Shown: positions 11,946-24,668, counted from the stretch's first letter. The stretch: DNA of 64,000 nt from Cervus elaphus (GCF_910594005.1 NC_057845.1:2170001-2234000); one strand, 5' to 3'. Notes: generated from the letters alone by a model not told the origin. Made by a program: numbers and translations.

Positions 11946-12739
11946 GTGTTCTTGGGGTTTCTCTAGAGTGCCATCAAGAAAATCAAGGCTCCTTTCCTAT
12001 TTGATGTGCATCACGGAATTGCTCTGCACGCAGAGCAGGGGAATCGGGCCTAATCTCGCAGCGAGGGGTAAGTCTCATTTTTTCTCGAATTGCGGCGGGA
12101 ACCTGGGGTATATTCTCGAGTTATGACGGGGATGGCCCTTCCACACACGTGTTTGTTCAGTGAACTCAGGACTCCAGCCTACTTGCAAGGGACAACTCGG
12201 GATTCTCCTCGAGGCTTGACAGGGCAATTGGGACGCCTCTGCAGCTGAGGCGGGCGACCAAGGGTCCCTTTCCATGTGTCACAGGAATCCTGGGACGCCT
12301 ATCAAATTTCACGATGAGTCAGGCATCGTCTCCTTTGGAGGCACTCATCTCCGCGTACCTCTGGAGTTTTCAAAGGATGTGAGGCCTTCGTTGGCGATGA
12401 GGTGGGGAACTAGGTCTTTCTCTGTGGTCTCCACAGGTGATTCAGACATCCTTTCGTCTTGGGAGATGCAAGACGAGCCTGCATTCAAGTCACTGCAGGG
12501 AAATCCGGCCTTATTTCGAGTCAGGGCATCGCGGTGTCCATTCTGCTTCAGCCTGTAAACTCAGGGTCCCTCTCACATACCTAGAGCTGAGAGAAGCCTT
12601 CTCTTGAGGTGCTTGTGGTAAGGTGGTATTCCTCTGGAGTCGAAGCCAGGGACTAACCTCTCATCTCAAGTTGATTTTTGGTCCACGGAGCTCTTTCGTG
12701 TTGCTACAGTGACCTCAGTATCCCTCTAGCCTTGAAACA
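11946..12739. repeat. Satellite monomer M16, subfamily O
   Basis: 794 bp. Copy of M11 with gtgaactcaggactccagcc. Private loss in tctcattttttctcg and the change gcttcagcctgtaaac. Confidence 0.93.
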
Positions 12740-13535
12740 GTGTTCTTGGGGTTTCTCTGGAATGCCATCAAGAAAATCAAGGCTCCTTTCATGTGTGATG
12801 TGCAAGACGGAATTGCTCTTCACGCAGTGCAGGGGAATCGGGCCTCATCTCGCGGTGAGCGGGAAGTCTCATGGTTTTTTTCGAGTTGCGGTGGGAACCT
12901 GGGGTATATTCTCGAGTTACGACGGGGATGGCCCTTCCACACACGTGTTGGTTCAGTGACGTCAAGACTCCTGCCTAGTTGCGAGGGACAACTCGGGATT
13001 CTCCTCGAGGCTTGGCAGCCCAATTGGGACGCCTCTCCAGCTGAGGCGGGAGAAGAAGGGTCCCTTTCCACGTGCCACAGGAATCCTGGGACTCCTATGA
13101 AGTTTCACGAGGAGTCAGGCATCGTCTCCTTTGGAGGCACTGATCTCCGCGTCCCTCTGGAGTTTTCCAAGGATGTGAGGCCTCCGTTCGCGATGAGATG
13201 GGGAACTAGGTCTTTCTCAGTGGTCTCCACAGGGGATTCACACATCCTTTCGTCTGGGGAGATGTAAGACGAGCCTGCATTCAAGTCACTGCAGGGATAT
13301 CCTGCATTATTTCGAGTCATGGCATCGCGGTGTCCATTCCACTTGAGGCAGCCAACTCAGGGTCCCTCTCACATACCTAGAGCTGAGAGAATCCTCCTCT
13401 TGAGGTGCTTGTGGTAAGGTGGTATTCCTCTGGAGTCGAAGCCAGGGACTAACCTCTCATCTCGAGTTGATTTTTGGTCCACGGAGCTCTTTCGTGTTGC
13501 TACAGAGACCTCAGGATCCCTCTAGCCTTGAAACA
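12740..13535. repeat. Satellite monomer M17, subfamily T
   Basis: 796 bp. Marked by ctggaatgcc, ggcagcccaattggg, gagaagaagg and gaggcagccaac. Recurs at 16711 (offset 3,971). Confidence 0.93.
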
Positions 13536-14326
13536 GTGTTCTTGGGGTTTCTCTGGAGTGCCATCAAGGAAATCAAGGCTCCTTTCCTGTGTGATGTGCA
13601 ACACGGAATTGCTCTGCATGCAGTGCAGGGCAATCGGGCCTCATCTCGCGGCGAAGGGAAGTCTCATGGTTTTTTTCGAGTTGCGGGGGAACCTGGGGTA
13701 TATTCTCGAGTTACGACGGGGATGGCCCTTCCACACACGTGTTGGTTCAGTGACGTCAGGACTCCAGCCTAGTTGCGACGGACAACTCGGGATTCTCCTT
13801 GAGGCTTGGCAGGGCAATTGGTTCGCCTCTCCAGCTGAAGCGGGAGACCAAGGGTCCCTCTCCACGTGCCACAGGAATGCTGGGACTCCTATCAAGTTTC
13901 ACGAGGAGTCAGGCATCATCTCATTAGAGGCACGGATCTCCGCGTACCTCCAGAGTTTTCCAAGGATGTGAGGGCTCCGGTCGCGATGAGGTGGGGAACT
14001 AGGTCTTTCTCTGTGGTCTCCACAGGGGATTCAGACACCCTTTCGTCTTGGGAGATGCAAGACGAGCCTGCATTCAAGTCACTGCAGGGATATACGGCCT
14101 TATTTCGAGTCAGGGCATCGCGGTGTCCGTTCCACTTGAGGCCGCCAACTTAGGGTCCCTCACATACCTAGAGCTGAGAGAAGCCTCCTCTTGAGGTGCT
14201 TGTGGTAAGGTGGATATCCTTTGAAATCGAAGCCAGAGACTAACCTCTCATCTCTAGTTGATTTTTGGTCCACGGCGCTCTTTCGTGTTGCTACAGTGAC
14301 CTCAGGATCCCTCTAGCCTTGAAACA
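13536..14326. repeat. Satellite monomer M18, subfamily U
   Basis: 791 bp, shortened by small losses at gcgaagggaag, ttgcgggggaacc, cattagaggc and tccctcacat. The 3' part (cagcctagttgcgacgg, acctccagag) recurs in M23. Confidence 0.93.
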
Positions 14327-15121
14327 GTGTTCTTGGGGTTTCTCTGGAGTGCCATCAAGGAAATCAAGGCTCCTTTCCTGTGTGATGTGCAACACGGAAT
14401 TGCTCTGCACGCAGTGCAGGGGAATCGGGCCTCATCTCGCGGTGAGGGGGAAGTCTCATGGTTTTTCTCTAGTTGCGGTGGGACCTGGTGTACATTCTCG
14501 AGTTACAACGTGGATGGCCCTTCCAAACATGTGTTTGTTCAGCGACTTCAGGACTCCTGCCTAGTTGCGAGGGACAACTCGGGATTCTCCTCGAGGCTTG
14601 GCAGGGCAATTGGGACGCCTCTCCAGCTGAGGCGGGAGACCAAGTGTCCCTTTCCACATGCCACAGGAATCCTGGGACTCCTATCAAGTTTCACGAGGAG
14701 TCAGGCATCGTCTCCTTTGGAGGCACTGATCTCCGCGTACCTCTGGAGTTTTCAAAGGATGTGAGGCCTCCGGTCGCGATGAGGTGGGGAACTAGGTCTT
14801 TCTCTGTGGTCTCCACAGGGTATTCAGACATCCTTTCTTCTTGGGAGATGCAAGACGAGCCTGCTTTCAAGTCACTGTAGGGATATCCGGCCTTATTTCG
14901 AGTCAGGGCATCACAATGTCCGTTCCACTTGAGGCCGCATACTCAGGGTCCCTCTCACATACCTAGAGCTGAGAGAAGCCTCCTCTTGAGGTGCTTCTTC
15001 TAAGGTGGTATTCCTCTGGAGTCGAATCCAGGGACTAACCTCTCATCTCGAGTTGATTTTTGGTCCACGGAGCTCTTTCGTGTTGCTACAGTAACCTCAG
15101 GATCCCTCTAGCCTTGAAACA
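14327..15121. repeat. Satellite monomer M19, subfamily H variant
   Basis: 795 bp. Has gtgtacattctcgag, ccaaacatgtg, tcacaatgtcc and gccgcatactc like M26 and M57, but keeps the usual catcaaggaaatc rather than catcaagatatc. Offset to M26 is 5,568. Confidence 0.92.
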
Positions 15122-15916
15122 GTGTTCTTGGGGTTTCTCTGGAGTGCCATCAAGATATCCAGGCTCCTTTCCTGTGTGAATTGCAACACGGAATTGCTCT
15201 GCACGCAGTGCAGGGGAATCGGGCCTCATCTCGCGGCGAGGGGGAAGTCTCATGGTTTTTCTCGAGTTGCGGTGGGAACCTGGTGTACATTCTCGAGTTA
15301 CAACGGGGATGGCCCTTCCACACATGTGTTTGTTCAGCGACTTCAGGACTCCTGCCTAGTTGCGAGGGACAACTCGAGATTCTCCTCGAGGCTTGGCAGG
15401 GCAATTGGGACGCCTCTCCAGCTGAGGCGGGAGACCAAGTGTCCCTTTCCACATGCCACAGGAATCCTGGGACTCCTATCAAGTTTAACGAGGAGTCAGC
15501 CATCGTCTCCTTTGGAGACACTGATCTCCGCGTATCTCTGGAGTTTTCAAAGGATGTGAGGCCTCCGGTCGAGATGAGGTGGGAAACTAGATATTTCTCT
15601 GTGGTGTCCACAGGGGATTCAGACATCCTTTCGTCTTGGGAGATGCAAGACGAGCCTGCATTCAAGTCACTGCAGGGAAATTCGGCCTTATTTCAAGTCA
15701 GGGCATCGCAGTGTCCATTCCACTTGAGGCCGCCAACTTAGGGTCCCTCTCACATACCTAGAGCTGAGAGAAGCCTCCTCTTGAGGTGCTTGTGGTAAGG
15801 GGGTATTCCTCTGGATTCGAATCCAGGGACTAACCTCTCATCTCGAGTTGATTTTTGGTCCATGGAACTCTTTCGTGTTGCTACAGTGACCTCAGGATCC
15901 TTCTAGCCTTGAAAGA
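15122..15916. repeat. Satellite monomer M20, subfamily I
   Basis: 795 bp. Marked by catcaagatatccagg, gtgtgaattgcaac, gtttaacgagg and gaaattcggcc. Ends with the 16 bp palindrome that precedes J. Recurs at 20690 and 45307. Confidence 0.93.
15811..15826. other. 16 bp perfect palindrome before J (M20 end)
   Basis: CTGGATTCGAATCCAG is its own reverse complement. Most other monomers have ctggagtcgaagccag here, which is not a perfect palindrome. Confidence 0.9.
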
Positions 15917-16710
15917 GTGTTCCAGGGGTTTCTCTGGAGTTCCATCAAGGAAATCAAGGCTCCTTTCCTGTGTGATGTGCAACCCGGAATTTCTCTGCAC
16001 GCAGTGCAGGGGAATCGGGCCTCATCTCATGCCGAAGGGGAAGTCTCATGGTTTTTTTGGAGTTGCTGCAGGAACCATGGGTATATTCTCGAGTTACGAC
16101 GGGGATGGGCCTTCCACACACGTGTTTGTTCAGCGACGTCAGGACTCCTGCCTAGTTGCGAGGGACAACTCGGGATTCTCCTCGAGGCTTGGCAGGGCAA
16201 TTGGGACGGCTCTCCAGCTGAGGCGGGAGACCAAGGGTCCCTTTCCACGTGCCACAGGAATCCTGGGACTCCTGATAAGTTTCATGAGGAGTCAGCATCG
16301 TCTCCTTTGGAGGTACTGATCTCCGCGTCCCTCTGGAATTTTCAAATGATGTGAGGCCTCCGGTCGCGATGAGGTGGGGAACTAGGTCTTTTCCTGTGGT
16401 CTCCACATGGGATTCACACATCCTTTCGTTTTCGGAGATACAAGACGAGCCTGCATTCAAGTCACTGCAGGGATATACGGCCTTAATTCGAGTCAGGGCA
16501 TCACGGTGTCCATTCCACTTGAGGCCGCAAACTCCGGGTCCCTCTCACAAACCTAGAGCAGAGAAAATCCTCTCTTGAGGTGCTTGTGGTAAGGTGGTAT
16601 TCCTCTGGAGTCGAAGCCAGGGACTAACCTCTCAACTCGAGTTGATTTTTTGTCCATGGAGCTCTTTCGTGTTGCTACAGTCACCTCAGGATCCCTCTAG
16701 CCTTGAAACA
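15917..16710. repeat. Satellite monomer M21, subfamily J
   Basis: 794 bp. Marked by agtgttccagggg, ctcatgccgaagggg, tttttttggagttgctg and cctgataagtttcatg. One base is lost at gagtcagcatcg. Copy at 21485 (offset 5,568). Confidence 0.93.
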
Positions 16711-17506
16711 GTGTTCTTGGGGTTTCTCTGGAATGCCATCAAGAAAATCAAGTCTCCTTTCATGTGTGATGTGCAACACGGAATTGCTCTGCACGCAGTG
16801 CAGGGGAATCGGGCCTCATCTCGCGGTGAGGGGGAAGTCTCATGGTTTTTTTCGAGTTGCGGTGGGAACCTGGGGTATATTCTCGAGTTACGACGGGGAT
16901 GGCCCTTCCACACACGTGTTTGTTCAGTGACGTCAAGACTCCTGCCTAGTTGCGAGGGACAACTCGGGATTCTCCTCGAGGCTTGGCAGCCCAATTGGGA
17001 CGCCTCTCCAGCTGAGGCGGGAGAAGAAGGGTCCCTTTCCACGTGCCACAGGAATCCTGGGACTCCTATGAAGTTTCACGAGGAGTCAGGCATCGTCTCC
17101 TTTGGAGGCACTCATCTCCGCGTCCCTCTGGAGTTTTCCAAGGATGTGAGGCCTCCGTTCGCGATGAGATGGGGAACTAGGTCTTTCTCTGTGGTCTCCA
17201 CAGGGGATTCACACATCCTTTCGTCTGGGGAGATGTAAGACGAGCCTGCATTCAAGTCACTGCAGGGATATCCTGCATTATTTCGAGTCATGGCATCGCG
17301 GTGTCCATTCCACTTGAGGCAGCCAACTCAGGGTCCCTCTCACATACCTAGAGCTGAGAGAATCCTCCTCTTGAGGTGCTTGTGGTAAGGTGGTATTCCT
17401 CTGGAGTCGAAGCCAGGGACTAACCTCTCATCTCGAGTTGATTTTTGGTCCACGGAGCTCTTTCGTGTTGCTACAGTGACCTCAGGATCCCTCTAGCCTT
17501 GAAACA
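16711..17506. repeat. Satellite monomer M22, subfamily T
   Basis: 796 bp. Near copy of M17 at offset 3,971, with gtgcaacacgg instead of gtgcaagacgg and ggcactcatctcc. Confidence 0.93.
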
Positions 17507-18301
17507 GTGTTCTTGGGGTTTCTCTGGAGTGCCATCAAGGAAATCAAGGCTCCTTTCATGTGTGATCTGCAACACGAAAATTCTCTGCCCGCAGTGCAGG
17601 GGAATCGGGCCTCATCTCGCAGCGAGGGGGAACTCTCATGGTCTTTCTCGAGTTTCGGCGGGAACCTGGGGTATATTCTCGAGTTACGACGGGGATGGCC
17701 CTTTCACAAACGTGTTTGTTCAGCGACGTCAGGACTCCAGCCTAGTTGCGACGGACAACTCGGGATTCTCCTTGAGGCTTGGCAGGGCAATTGGGTCGCC
17801 TCTCCAGCTGAAGCGGGAGACCAAGGGTCCCTCTCCACGTGCCACAGGAATGCTGGGACTCCTATCAAGTTTCATGAGGAGTCAGGCATCATCTCATTAG
17901 AGGCACGGATCTCCGCGTACCTCCAGAGTTTTCCAAGGATTTGAGGGCTCCGGTCGCGATGAGGTGGGGAACTAGGTCTTTCTCTGTGGTCTCCACAGGG
18001 GATTCAGACACCCTTTCGTCTTGGGAGATGCAAGACGAGCCTGCATTCAAGTCACTGCAGGGATATCCGGCCTTATTTCGAGTCAGGGCATCGCGGTGTC
18101 CGTTCCACTTGAGGCCGCCAACTTAGGGTCCCTCTCACATACCTAGAGCTGAGAGAAGCCTCCTCTTGAGGTGCTTATGGTAAAGTGGATTTCCTTTGGA
18201 GTCGAAGCCAGGGACTAACCTCTCATCTCTAGTTGATTTTTGGTCCACGGCGCTCTTTAGTGTTGCTACCGTGACCTCAGGATCCCTCTAGCCTTGAAAC
18301 A
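17507..18301. repeat. Satellite monomer M23, C-like 5' and U 3'
   Basis: 795 bp. The 5' part has cgcagcgaggg and ggtctttctcgag like C, with private cacgaaaattctctgccc. From about 17730 it follows U (M18). Confidence 0.92.
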
Positions 18302-19098
18302 GTGTTCTTGGGGTTTCTCTGGAGTGCCATCAAGGAAATCAAGGCTCCTTTCCTGTGTGATGTGCAACACGGAATTGCTCTGCATGCAGTGCAGGGGAAT
18401 CGGGCCTCATCTCGCGGCGAGGGGGAAGTCTCATGGTTTTTCTCGTGTTGCGGCGGGAACCTGGGGTATATTCTCGAGTTACGACGGGAATGGCCCTTCC
18501 ACACACGTGTTTGTTCAGCGACGTCAGGACTCCTGCCTAGTTGCAAGGGACAACTCGGGATTCTCCTCGAGGCTTGGCAGGGCAATTGGGACGCCGCTCC
18601 AGCTGAGGCGGGAGACCAAAGGTCCTTTTCCACGTGCCACAGGTAATTCAGGGACTCCTATCAAGTTTCACGAGGAGTCAGGCATAGTCTCCTTTGAAGG
18701 CACTGATCTCCGCGTATCTCTGGAGTTTTCAAAGGATGTGAGGCCTCCGGTCGCGATGAGGTGGGTAACTAGGTCTTTCTCTGCGGTCTCCACAGGGGAT
18801 TCAGACATCCTTTCGTCTTGGGAGATGCAAGACGAGCCTGCACTCAAGTCACTGCAAGGAAATTCGGCCTTATTTCGAGTCAGGGCATTGTGGTGTCCAT
18901 TCCACTTGAGGCCGCAAACTCAGAGTCCCTCTCACATACCTAGAGCTGAGAGAAGCCTCCTCTTGAGGTGCTTGTGGAAAGGTGGTATTCCTCTGGAGTC
19001 GAAGACAGGGACTACCATCTCATCTCGAGTTGATTTTTGGTCCACGGAGCTCTGTCGTGTTGCTACAGTGACCTCAGGATCCCTCTAGCCTTGAAACA
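18302..19098. repeat. Satellite monomer M24, subfamily F
   Basis: 797 bp. Marked by gacgccgctccagc, accaaaggtcc, caggtaattcaggg (1 bp insertion) and ggcattgtggtgtcc. Copy at 30221. Confidence 0.93.
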
Positions 19099-19894
19099 GT
19101 GTTCTTGGGGTTTCTCTGGAGTGCCATCAAGGAAATCAAGGCTCCTTTCATGTGTGATGTGCAACACGGAATTGCTCTGCATGTAGTGCAGGGGAATCGG
19201 GCCTCATCTCGGGGCGAGGGGGATATCTCATGGTTTTTCTCGAGTTGCGGCGGGAACCTGGGGTATATTCTCGCGTTACGACGGGAATGGCCCTTCCACA
19301 CACGTGTTTGTTCAGCGACGTCAGGACTCCTGCCTAGTTGCGAGGGACAACTCGGGATTCTTCTTGAGGCTTGACAGGGCAATTGGTACGCCTCTCCAGC
19401 TGAGGCGGGAGACCAAGTGTCCCATTCCACGTACCACAGGAATCCTGGGACTCCTATCAAGTTTCACGAAGAGTCAGGCATCGTCTCCTTTGGAGGCACT
19501 GATCTCCGCATACCTCTGGAGTTTTCAAAGGATGTGATGCCCCCGGTCGCAATGAGGTGGGGAACTAGGTCTTTCTCTGTGGTCTCCACAGGGGATTCAG
19601 ACATCCTTTTGTCTTGGGAGATGCAAGACTAGCCTGCATTCAACTCACTGCAGGGATATCCGGCCTTTTTTCGAGTCAGGGCATCCCCGTGTCCATTCCA
19701 CTTGAGGCCGCAAACTCAGCGTCCCTCTCACATACCTAGAGCTGAGAGAAGCCTCCTCTTGAGGTGCTTGTGGTAAGGTGGTATTGCTCTGGAGTCCAAG
19801 CCAGGGACTAACCTCTCATCTCGAGTTGATTTTTGGTCCACGGAGCTCTTTCGTGTTGCTACAGTGACCTCAGGATCCCTCTAGCCTTGAAACA
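19099..19894. repeat. Satellite monomer M25, subfamily G
   Basis: 796 bp. Marked by cccattccacgtacc, gatgtgatgcccccgg and gtattgctctggagtcc. Copies at 31018 and in the 3' part of M56. Confidence 0.93.
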
Positions 19895-20689
19895 GTGTTC
19901 TTGGGGTTTCTCTGGAGTGCCATCAAGATATCAAGGCTCCTTTCCTGTGTGAATTGCAACACGGAATTGCTCTGCACGCAGTGCAGGGGAATCGGGCCTC
20001 ATCTCGCGGCGAGGGGGAAGTCTCATGGTTTTTCTCTAGTTGCGGTGGGAACCTGGTGTACATTCTCGAGTTACAACGTGGATGGCCCTTCCAAACATGT
20101 GTTTGTTCAGCGACTTCAGGACTCCTGCCTAGATGCGAGGGAGAACTCAGGATTCTCCTCGAGGCTTGGCAGGGCAATTGGGTCGCCTCTCCATCTGAGG
20201 CGGGAGACCAAGTGTCCCTTTCCACATGCCACAGGAATCCTGGGACTCCTATCAAGTTTCACGAGGAGTCAGGCATCGTCTCCTTTGGAGGCACTGATCT
20301 CCACGTACCTCTGGAGTTTTCAAAGGATGTGAGGCCTCCGGTCGCGATGAGGTGGGGAACTAGGTCTTTCTCTGTGGTCTCCACAGGGTATTCAGACATC
20401 CTTTCTTCTTGAGAGATGCAAGACGAGCCTGCTTTCAAGTCACTGTAGGGATATCCGACCTTATTTCGAGTCAGGGCATCACAATGTCCATTCCACTTGA
20501 GGCCGCATACTCAGGGTCCCTCTCACATACCTAGAGCTGAGTGAAGCCTCCTCTTGAGGTGCTTCTGGTAAGGTGGTATTCCTCTGGAGTCGAATCCAGG
20601 GACTAACCTCTCATCTCGAGTTGATTTTTGGTCCACGGAGCTCTTTCGTGTTGCTACAGTGACCTCAGGATCCCTCTAGCCTTGAAACA
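19895..20689. repeat. Satellite monomer M26, subfamily H
   Basis: 795 bp. catcaagatatcaagg, ggtgtacattctcg and tcacaatgtcc. Partner at 44512 (offset 24,617). Confidence 0.93.
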
Positions 20690-21484
20690 GTGTTCTTGGG
20701 GTTTCTCTGGAGTGCCATCACGATATCCAGGCTCCTTTCCTGTGTGAATTGCAACACGGAATTGCTCTGCACGCAGTGCAGGGGAATCGGGCCTCATCTC
20801 GCGGCGAGGGGGAAGTCTCATGGTTTTTCTCGAGTTGCGGTGGGAACCTGGTGTACATTCTCGAGTTACAACGGGGATGGCCCTTCCACACATGTGTTTG
20901 TTCAGCGACTTCAGGACTCCTGCCTAGTTGCGAGGGACAACTCGAGATTCTCCTCGAGGCTTGGCAGGGCAATTGGGACGCCTCTCCAGCTGAGGCGGGA
21001 GACCAAGTGTCCCTTTCCACATGCCACAGGAATCCTGGGACTCCTATCAAGTTTAACGAGGAGTCAGCCATCGTCTCCTTTGGAGGCACTGATCTCCGCG
21101 TATCTCTGGAGTTTTCCAAGGATGTGAGGCCTCCGGTCGAGATGAGGTGGGAAACTACATATTTCTCTGTGGTGTCCACAGGGGATTCAGACATCCTTTC
21201 GTCTTGGGAGATGCAAGACGAGCCTGCATTCAAGTCACTGCAGGGAAATTCGGCCTTATTTCAAGTCAGGGCATCGCAGTGTCCATTCCACTTGAGGCCG
21301 CCAACTTAGGGTCCCTCTCACATACCTAGAGCTGAGAGAAGCCTCCTCTTGAGGTGCTTGTAGTAAGGGGGTATTCCTCTGGATTCGAATCCAGGGACTA
21401 ACCTCTCATCTCGAGTTGATTTTTGGTCCATGGAACTCTTTCGTGTTGCTACAGTGACCTCAGGATCCTTCTAGCCTTGAAAGA
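20690..21484. repeat. Satellite monomer M27, subfamily I
   Basis: 795 bp. catcacgatatccagg (private c), gtttaacgagg and the terminal palindrome. Partners at 15122 and 45307. Confidence 0.93.
21379..21394. other. 16 bp perfect palindrome before J (M27 end)
   Basis: Same palindrome CTGGATTCGAATCCAG at the end of an I monomer, about 90 bp before the J landmark. Confidence 0.9.
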
Positions 21485-22279
21485 GTGTTCCAGGGGTTTC
21501 TCTGGAGTTCCATCAAGGAAATCAAGGCTCCTTTCCTGTGTGATGTGCAACACGGAATTTCTCTGCACGCAGTGCAGGGGAATCGGGCCTCATCTCGTGC
21601 CGAAGGGGAAGTCTCATGGTTTTTTTGGAGTTGCTGCGGGAACCATGGGTATATTCTCGAGTTACGACGGGGATGGGCCTTCCACACACGTGTTTGTTCA
21701 GCGACGTCAGGACTCCTGCCTAGTTGCGAGGGACAACTCGGGATTCTCCTCGAGGCTTGGCAGGGCAATTGGGACGGCTCTCCAGCTGAGGCGGGAGACC
21801 AAGGGTCCCTTTCCACGTGCCACAGGAATCCTGGGACTCCTGATAAGTTTCATGAGGAGTCAGGCATCGTCTCCTTTGGAGGTACTGATCTCCGCGTCCC
21901 TCTGGAGTTTTCAAATGATGTGAGGCCTCCGGTCGCGATGAGGTGGGGAACTAGGTCTTTTCCTGTGGTCTCCACATGGGATTCACACATCCTTTCGTTT
22001 TGGGAGATACAAGAGGAGCCTGCATTCAAGTCACTGCAGGGATATCCGGCCTTAATTCGAGTCAGGGCATCACGGTGTCCATTCCACTTGAGGCCGCAAA
22101 CTCCGGGTCCCTCTCACAAACCTAGAGCAGAGAAAATCCTCTCTTGAGGTGCTTGTGGTAAGGTGGTATTCCTCTGGAGTCGAAGCCAGGGACTAACCTC
22201 TCATCTCGAGTTGATTTTTTGTCCACGGAGCTCTTTCGTGTTGCTACAGTGACCTCAGGATCCCTCTAGCCTTGAAACA
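21485..22279. repeat. Satellite monomer M28, subfamily J
   Basis: 795 bp. Full-length J with ttccaggggtttc, cgtgccgaagggg and gagcagagaaaatcc. Partners at 31814, 46102, 54824 and 59593. Confidence 0.93.
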
Positions 22280-23075
22280 GTGTTCTTGGGGTTTCTCTGG
22301 AGTGCTTTTAAGGAAATCAAGGCTCCTTTCATGGTTAATGTGCAACACGGAATTGCTCTCCACGAAGTGCATGGGAATCGGGGCTCATCTGGCGGCGAGT
22401 GGAAAGTCTCATGATTTTTCTCGAGTTGCGGCAGGAAACTGGGGTATATTCTCGAGTTACGACGGGGATGGCCCTTCCACACACGTGTTTGTTCAGCAAC
22501 GTCAGGACTCCTGCTTAGTTGCGAGGGACAACTCGGGATTCTCCTCGAGGCTTGGCAGGGCAATTGGGACGCCTCTCCAGCTGAGGCGGGAGACCAAGGG
22601 TCCCTTTCCACGTGCCACAGGAATCCTGACGCTCCTATCTAGTTTCACGTGGAGTCAGGCATCGAATCCTTTGGAGACACTGATCTCCGCGTACCTCTGG
22701 AGTTTTCAAAGGATGTGAGGCCTCCGGTCGCGATGAGGTGGGGAACTAGGTCTTTCTCTGCGGTCTCCACAGGGGATTCAGACATCCTTTCGTCTTGGGA
22801 GATGCAAGACGAGCCTGCATTCAAGTCACTGCAGGGATATCCAGCCTTATTTCGAGTCAGGGCATCCCCATGTCCAGTCCACTTGAGGCCGCAAACTCAG
22901 GTTCCCTCTCACATACCTAGAGCTGAGAGAAGCCTCCGCTTGTGGTGATTGTGGTAACGTGGTATTCCTCTGGAGTCGAAGCCAGGGACTAACCTCTCAT
23001 CTCGAGTTGATTTTTGGTCCACAGAGCTCTTTCCTGTTGCTACAGTGACCTCAGGATTCCTCTAGCCTTGATACA
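22280..23075. repeat. Satellite monomer M29, subfamily K
   Basis: 796 bp. Marked by gtgcttttaaggaaatc, catggttaatgtgc, aagtgcatgggaatc and catcgaatcctttgg. Ends with cgcttgtggtgattg, also found in L. Confidence 0.93.
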
Positions 23076-23871
23076 GTGTTCTTGGGGTTTCTCTAGAGTG
23101 CCATCAGGAAAATCAAGGCTCCTTTCCTGTGTGATGTGCAACACGGAATTGCTCTGCACGCAGAGCAGGGGAATCGGGCCTCATCTCGCAGCGAGGGGTA
23201 AGTCTCACGGTTTTTCTCGAATTGCGGCGGGAACCTGGGATATATTTTCGAGGTAAGACAGGGATGGCCCTTCCACACACGTGTTTGTTCAGCGACCTCA
23301 GGACTCCTGCCTAGATGCGAGGGACAACTCGGGATTCTCCTCGAGGCTTGGCAGGGCAATTGGGACGCCTCTCCAGCTGAGGCGGGAGACCAAGGGTCCC
23401 TTTCCACGTGCCACAGGAATCCTGGGACTCCTATCAAGTTTCACGAGGAGTCAGGCATCGTCTCCTTTGGAGGCACTGATCTCCACGTCCCTCTGGAGTT
23501 TTCAAAGGAAGTGAGTCCTCCGGTCGCGATGAGGTGGGGAACTAGGTCTTTCTCTGTGGTCTCCACAGGGGATTCAGACATCCTTTCGTCCTGGGCGATG
23601 CAAGACGAGCCTGCATTCAAGTCACTGCAGGGATATCCGGCCTTATTTCGAGTCAGGGCATCCCCATGTCCAGTCCACTTGAGGCCGCAAACTCAGGTTC
23701 ACTCTCACATACCTAGAGCTGAGAGAAGCCTCCGCTTGTGGTGATTGTGGTAACGTGGTATTCCTCTGGAGTCGAAACCAGGGACTAACCTCTCATCTCG
23801 AGTTGATTTTTGGTCCATAGAGCTCTTTCCTGTTGCTACAGTGACCTCAGGATTCCTCTAGCCTTGATACA
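23076..23871. repeat. Satellite monomer M30, subfamily L
   Basis: 796 bp. ttgatacagtg, atattttcgaggtaagac, aaaggaagtgagtcc and ctgggcgatgc. The 3' half also appears in M48. Confidence 0.93.
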
Positions 23872-24668
23872 GTGTTCTTGGAGTTTCTCTAGAGTGCCAT
23901 CAGGAAAATCAAGGCTCCTTTCCTGTGTGATGTGCAACACGGAATTGCTCTGCACGCAGAGCAGGGGAATCGGGCCTCATCTCGCAGCGAGGGGGAAGTC
24001 TCATGGTTTTTCTCGAGTTGCGGCGGGAACCTGGGGTATATTCTCGAGTTCCGACGGAAATGGCCCTTCCACACACGTGTTTGTTCAGCGACTTCAGGAC
24101 TCCTGCCTAGTTGCGAGGGACAACTCGGGATTCTCCTCGAGGCTTGGCAGGGCAATTGGGACGCCTCTCCAGCTGAGGCGGGAGACCAAGGGTCCCTTTC
24201 CACATGCCACAGGTAATTCAGGGACTCCTATCAAGTTTCAGGAGGAGTCAGGCATCGTCTCCTTTGGAGGCACTCATCTCCGTGTATCTCCTAAGTTTTC
24301 AAAGGATGTGAGGCCTCCGGTCACGATGAGTTGGGGAACTAGGTCTTTCTCTGTGGTCTCCACAGGGGATTCAGACATCCTTTCGTCTTTGGAGATGCAA
24401 GACGAGCCTGCTTTCAAGTCACTGCAGGGATATCCGGCCTTATTTCGAGTCAGGGCATCCCCATGTTCATTCCACTTGAGGCCGCAAACTCAGGGTCCCT
24501 CTCACATACCAAGAGCTGAGAGAAGCCTCCTCTTGAGGTGCTTGTGGTAAGGTGGTATTCCTCTGGAGTCGAAGCCAGGGACTAACCTCTCATCTCGAGT
24601 TGATTTTTGGTCCACGGAGCTCTGTTATGTTGCTACAGTGACCTCAAGATCCCTCTAGCCTTGAAACA
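23872..24668. repeat. Satellite monomer M31, subfamily M
   Basis: 797 bp. gagttccgacggaaatgg, caggtaattcaggg and gtatctcctaagttttc. Partner at 38159 (offset 14,287). Confidence 0.93.

Larger units (their letters stand above)
12740..16710. repeat. Five-monomer lag unit (M17-M21)
   Basis: T and U at 12740-14326 return at 16711-18301 (offset 3,971). They share cagcccaattggg, gagaagaagg, tcatggcatcg and gaggcagccaac in T, and the 3' part of U (cagcctagttgcgacgg, cattagaggcacgg). H-I-J lie between the two copies. M10-M11 similarly return at M15-M16 (offset 3,967), so the left third of the window has a shorter higher-order lag than the rest. Confidence 0.7.

Noticed and set aside
15811..15826. tRNA gene or tRNA-derived SINE at the palindrome
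   Set aside because: Only a B-box-like core is present. There is no cloverleaf, A box or poly-A tail, and the flanks align to ordinary monomers.
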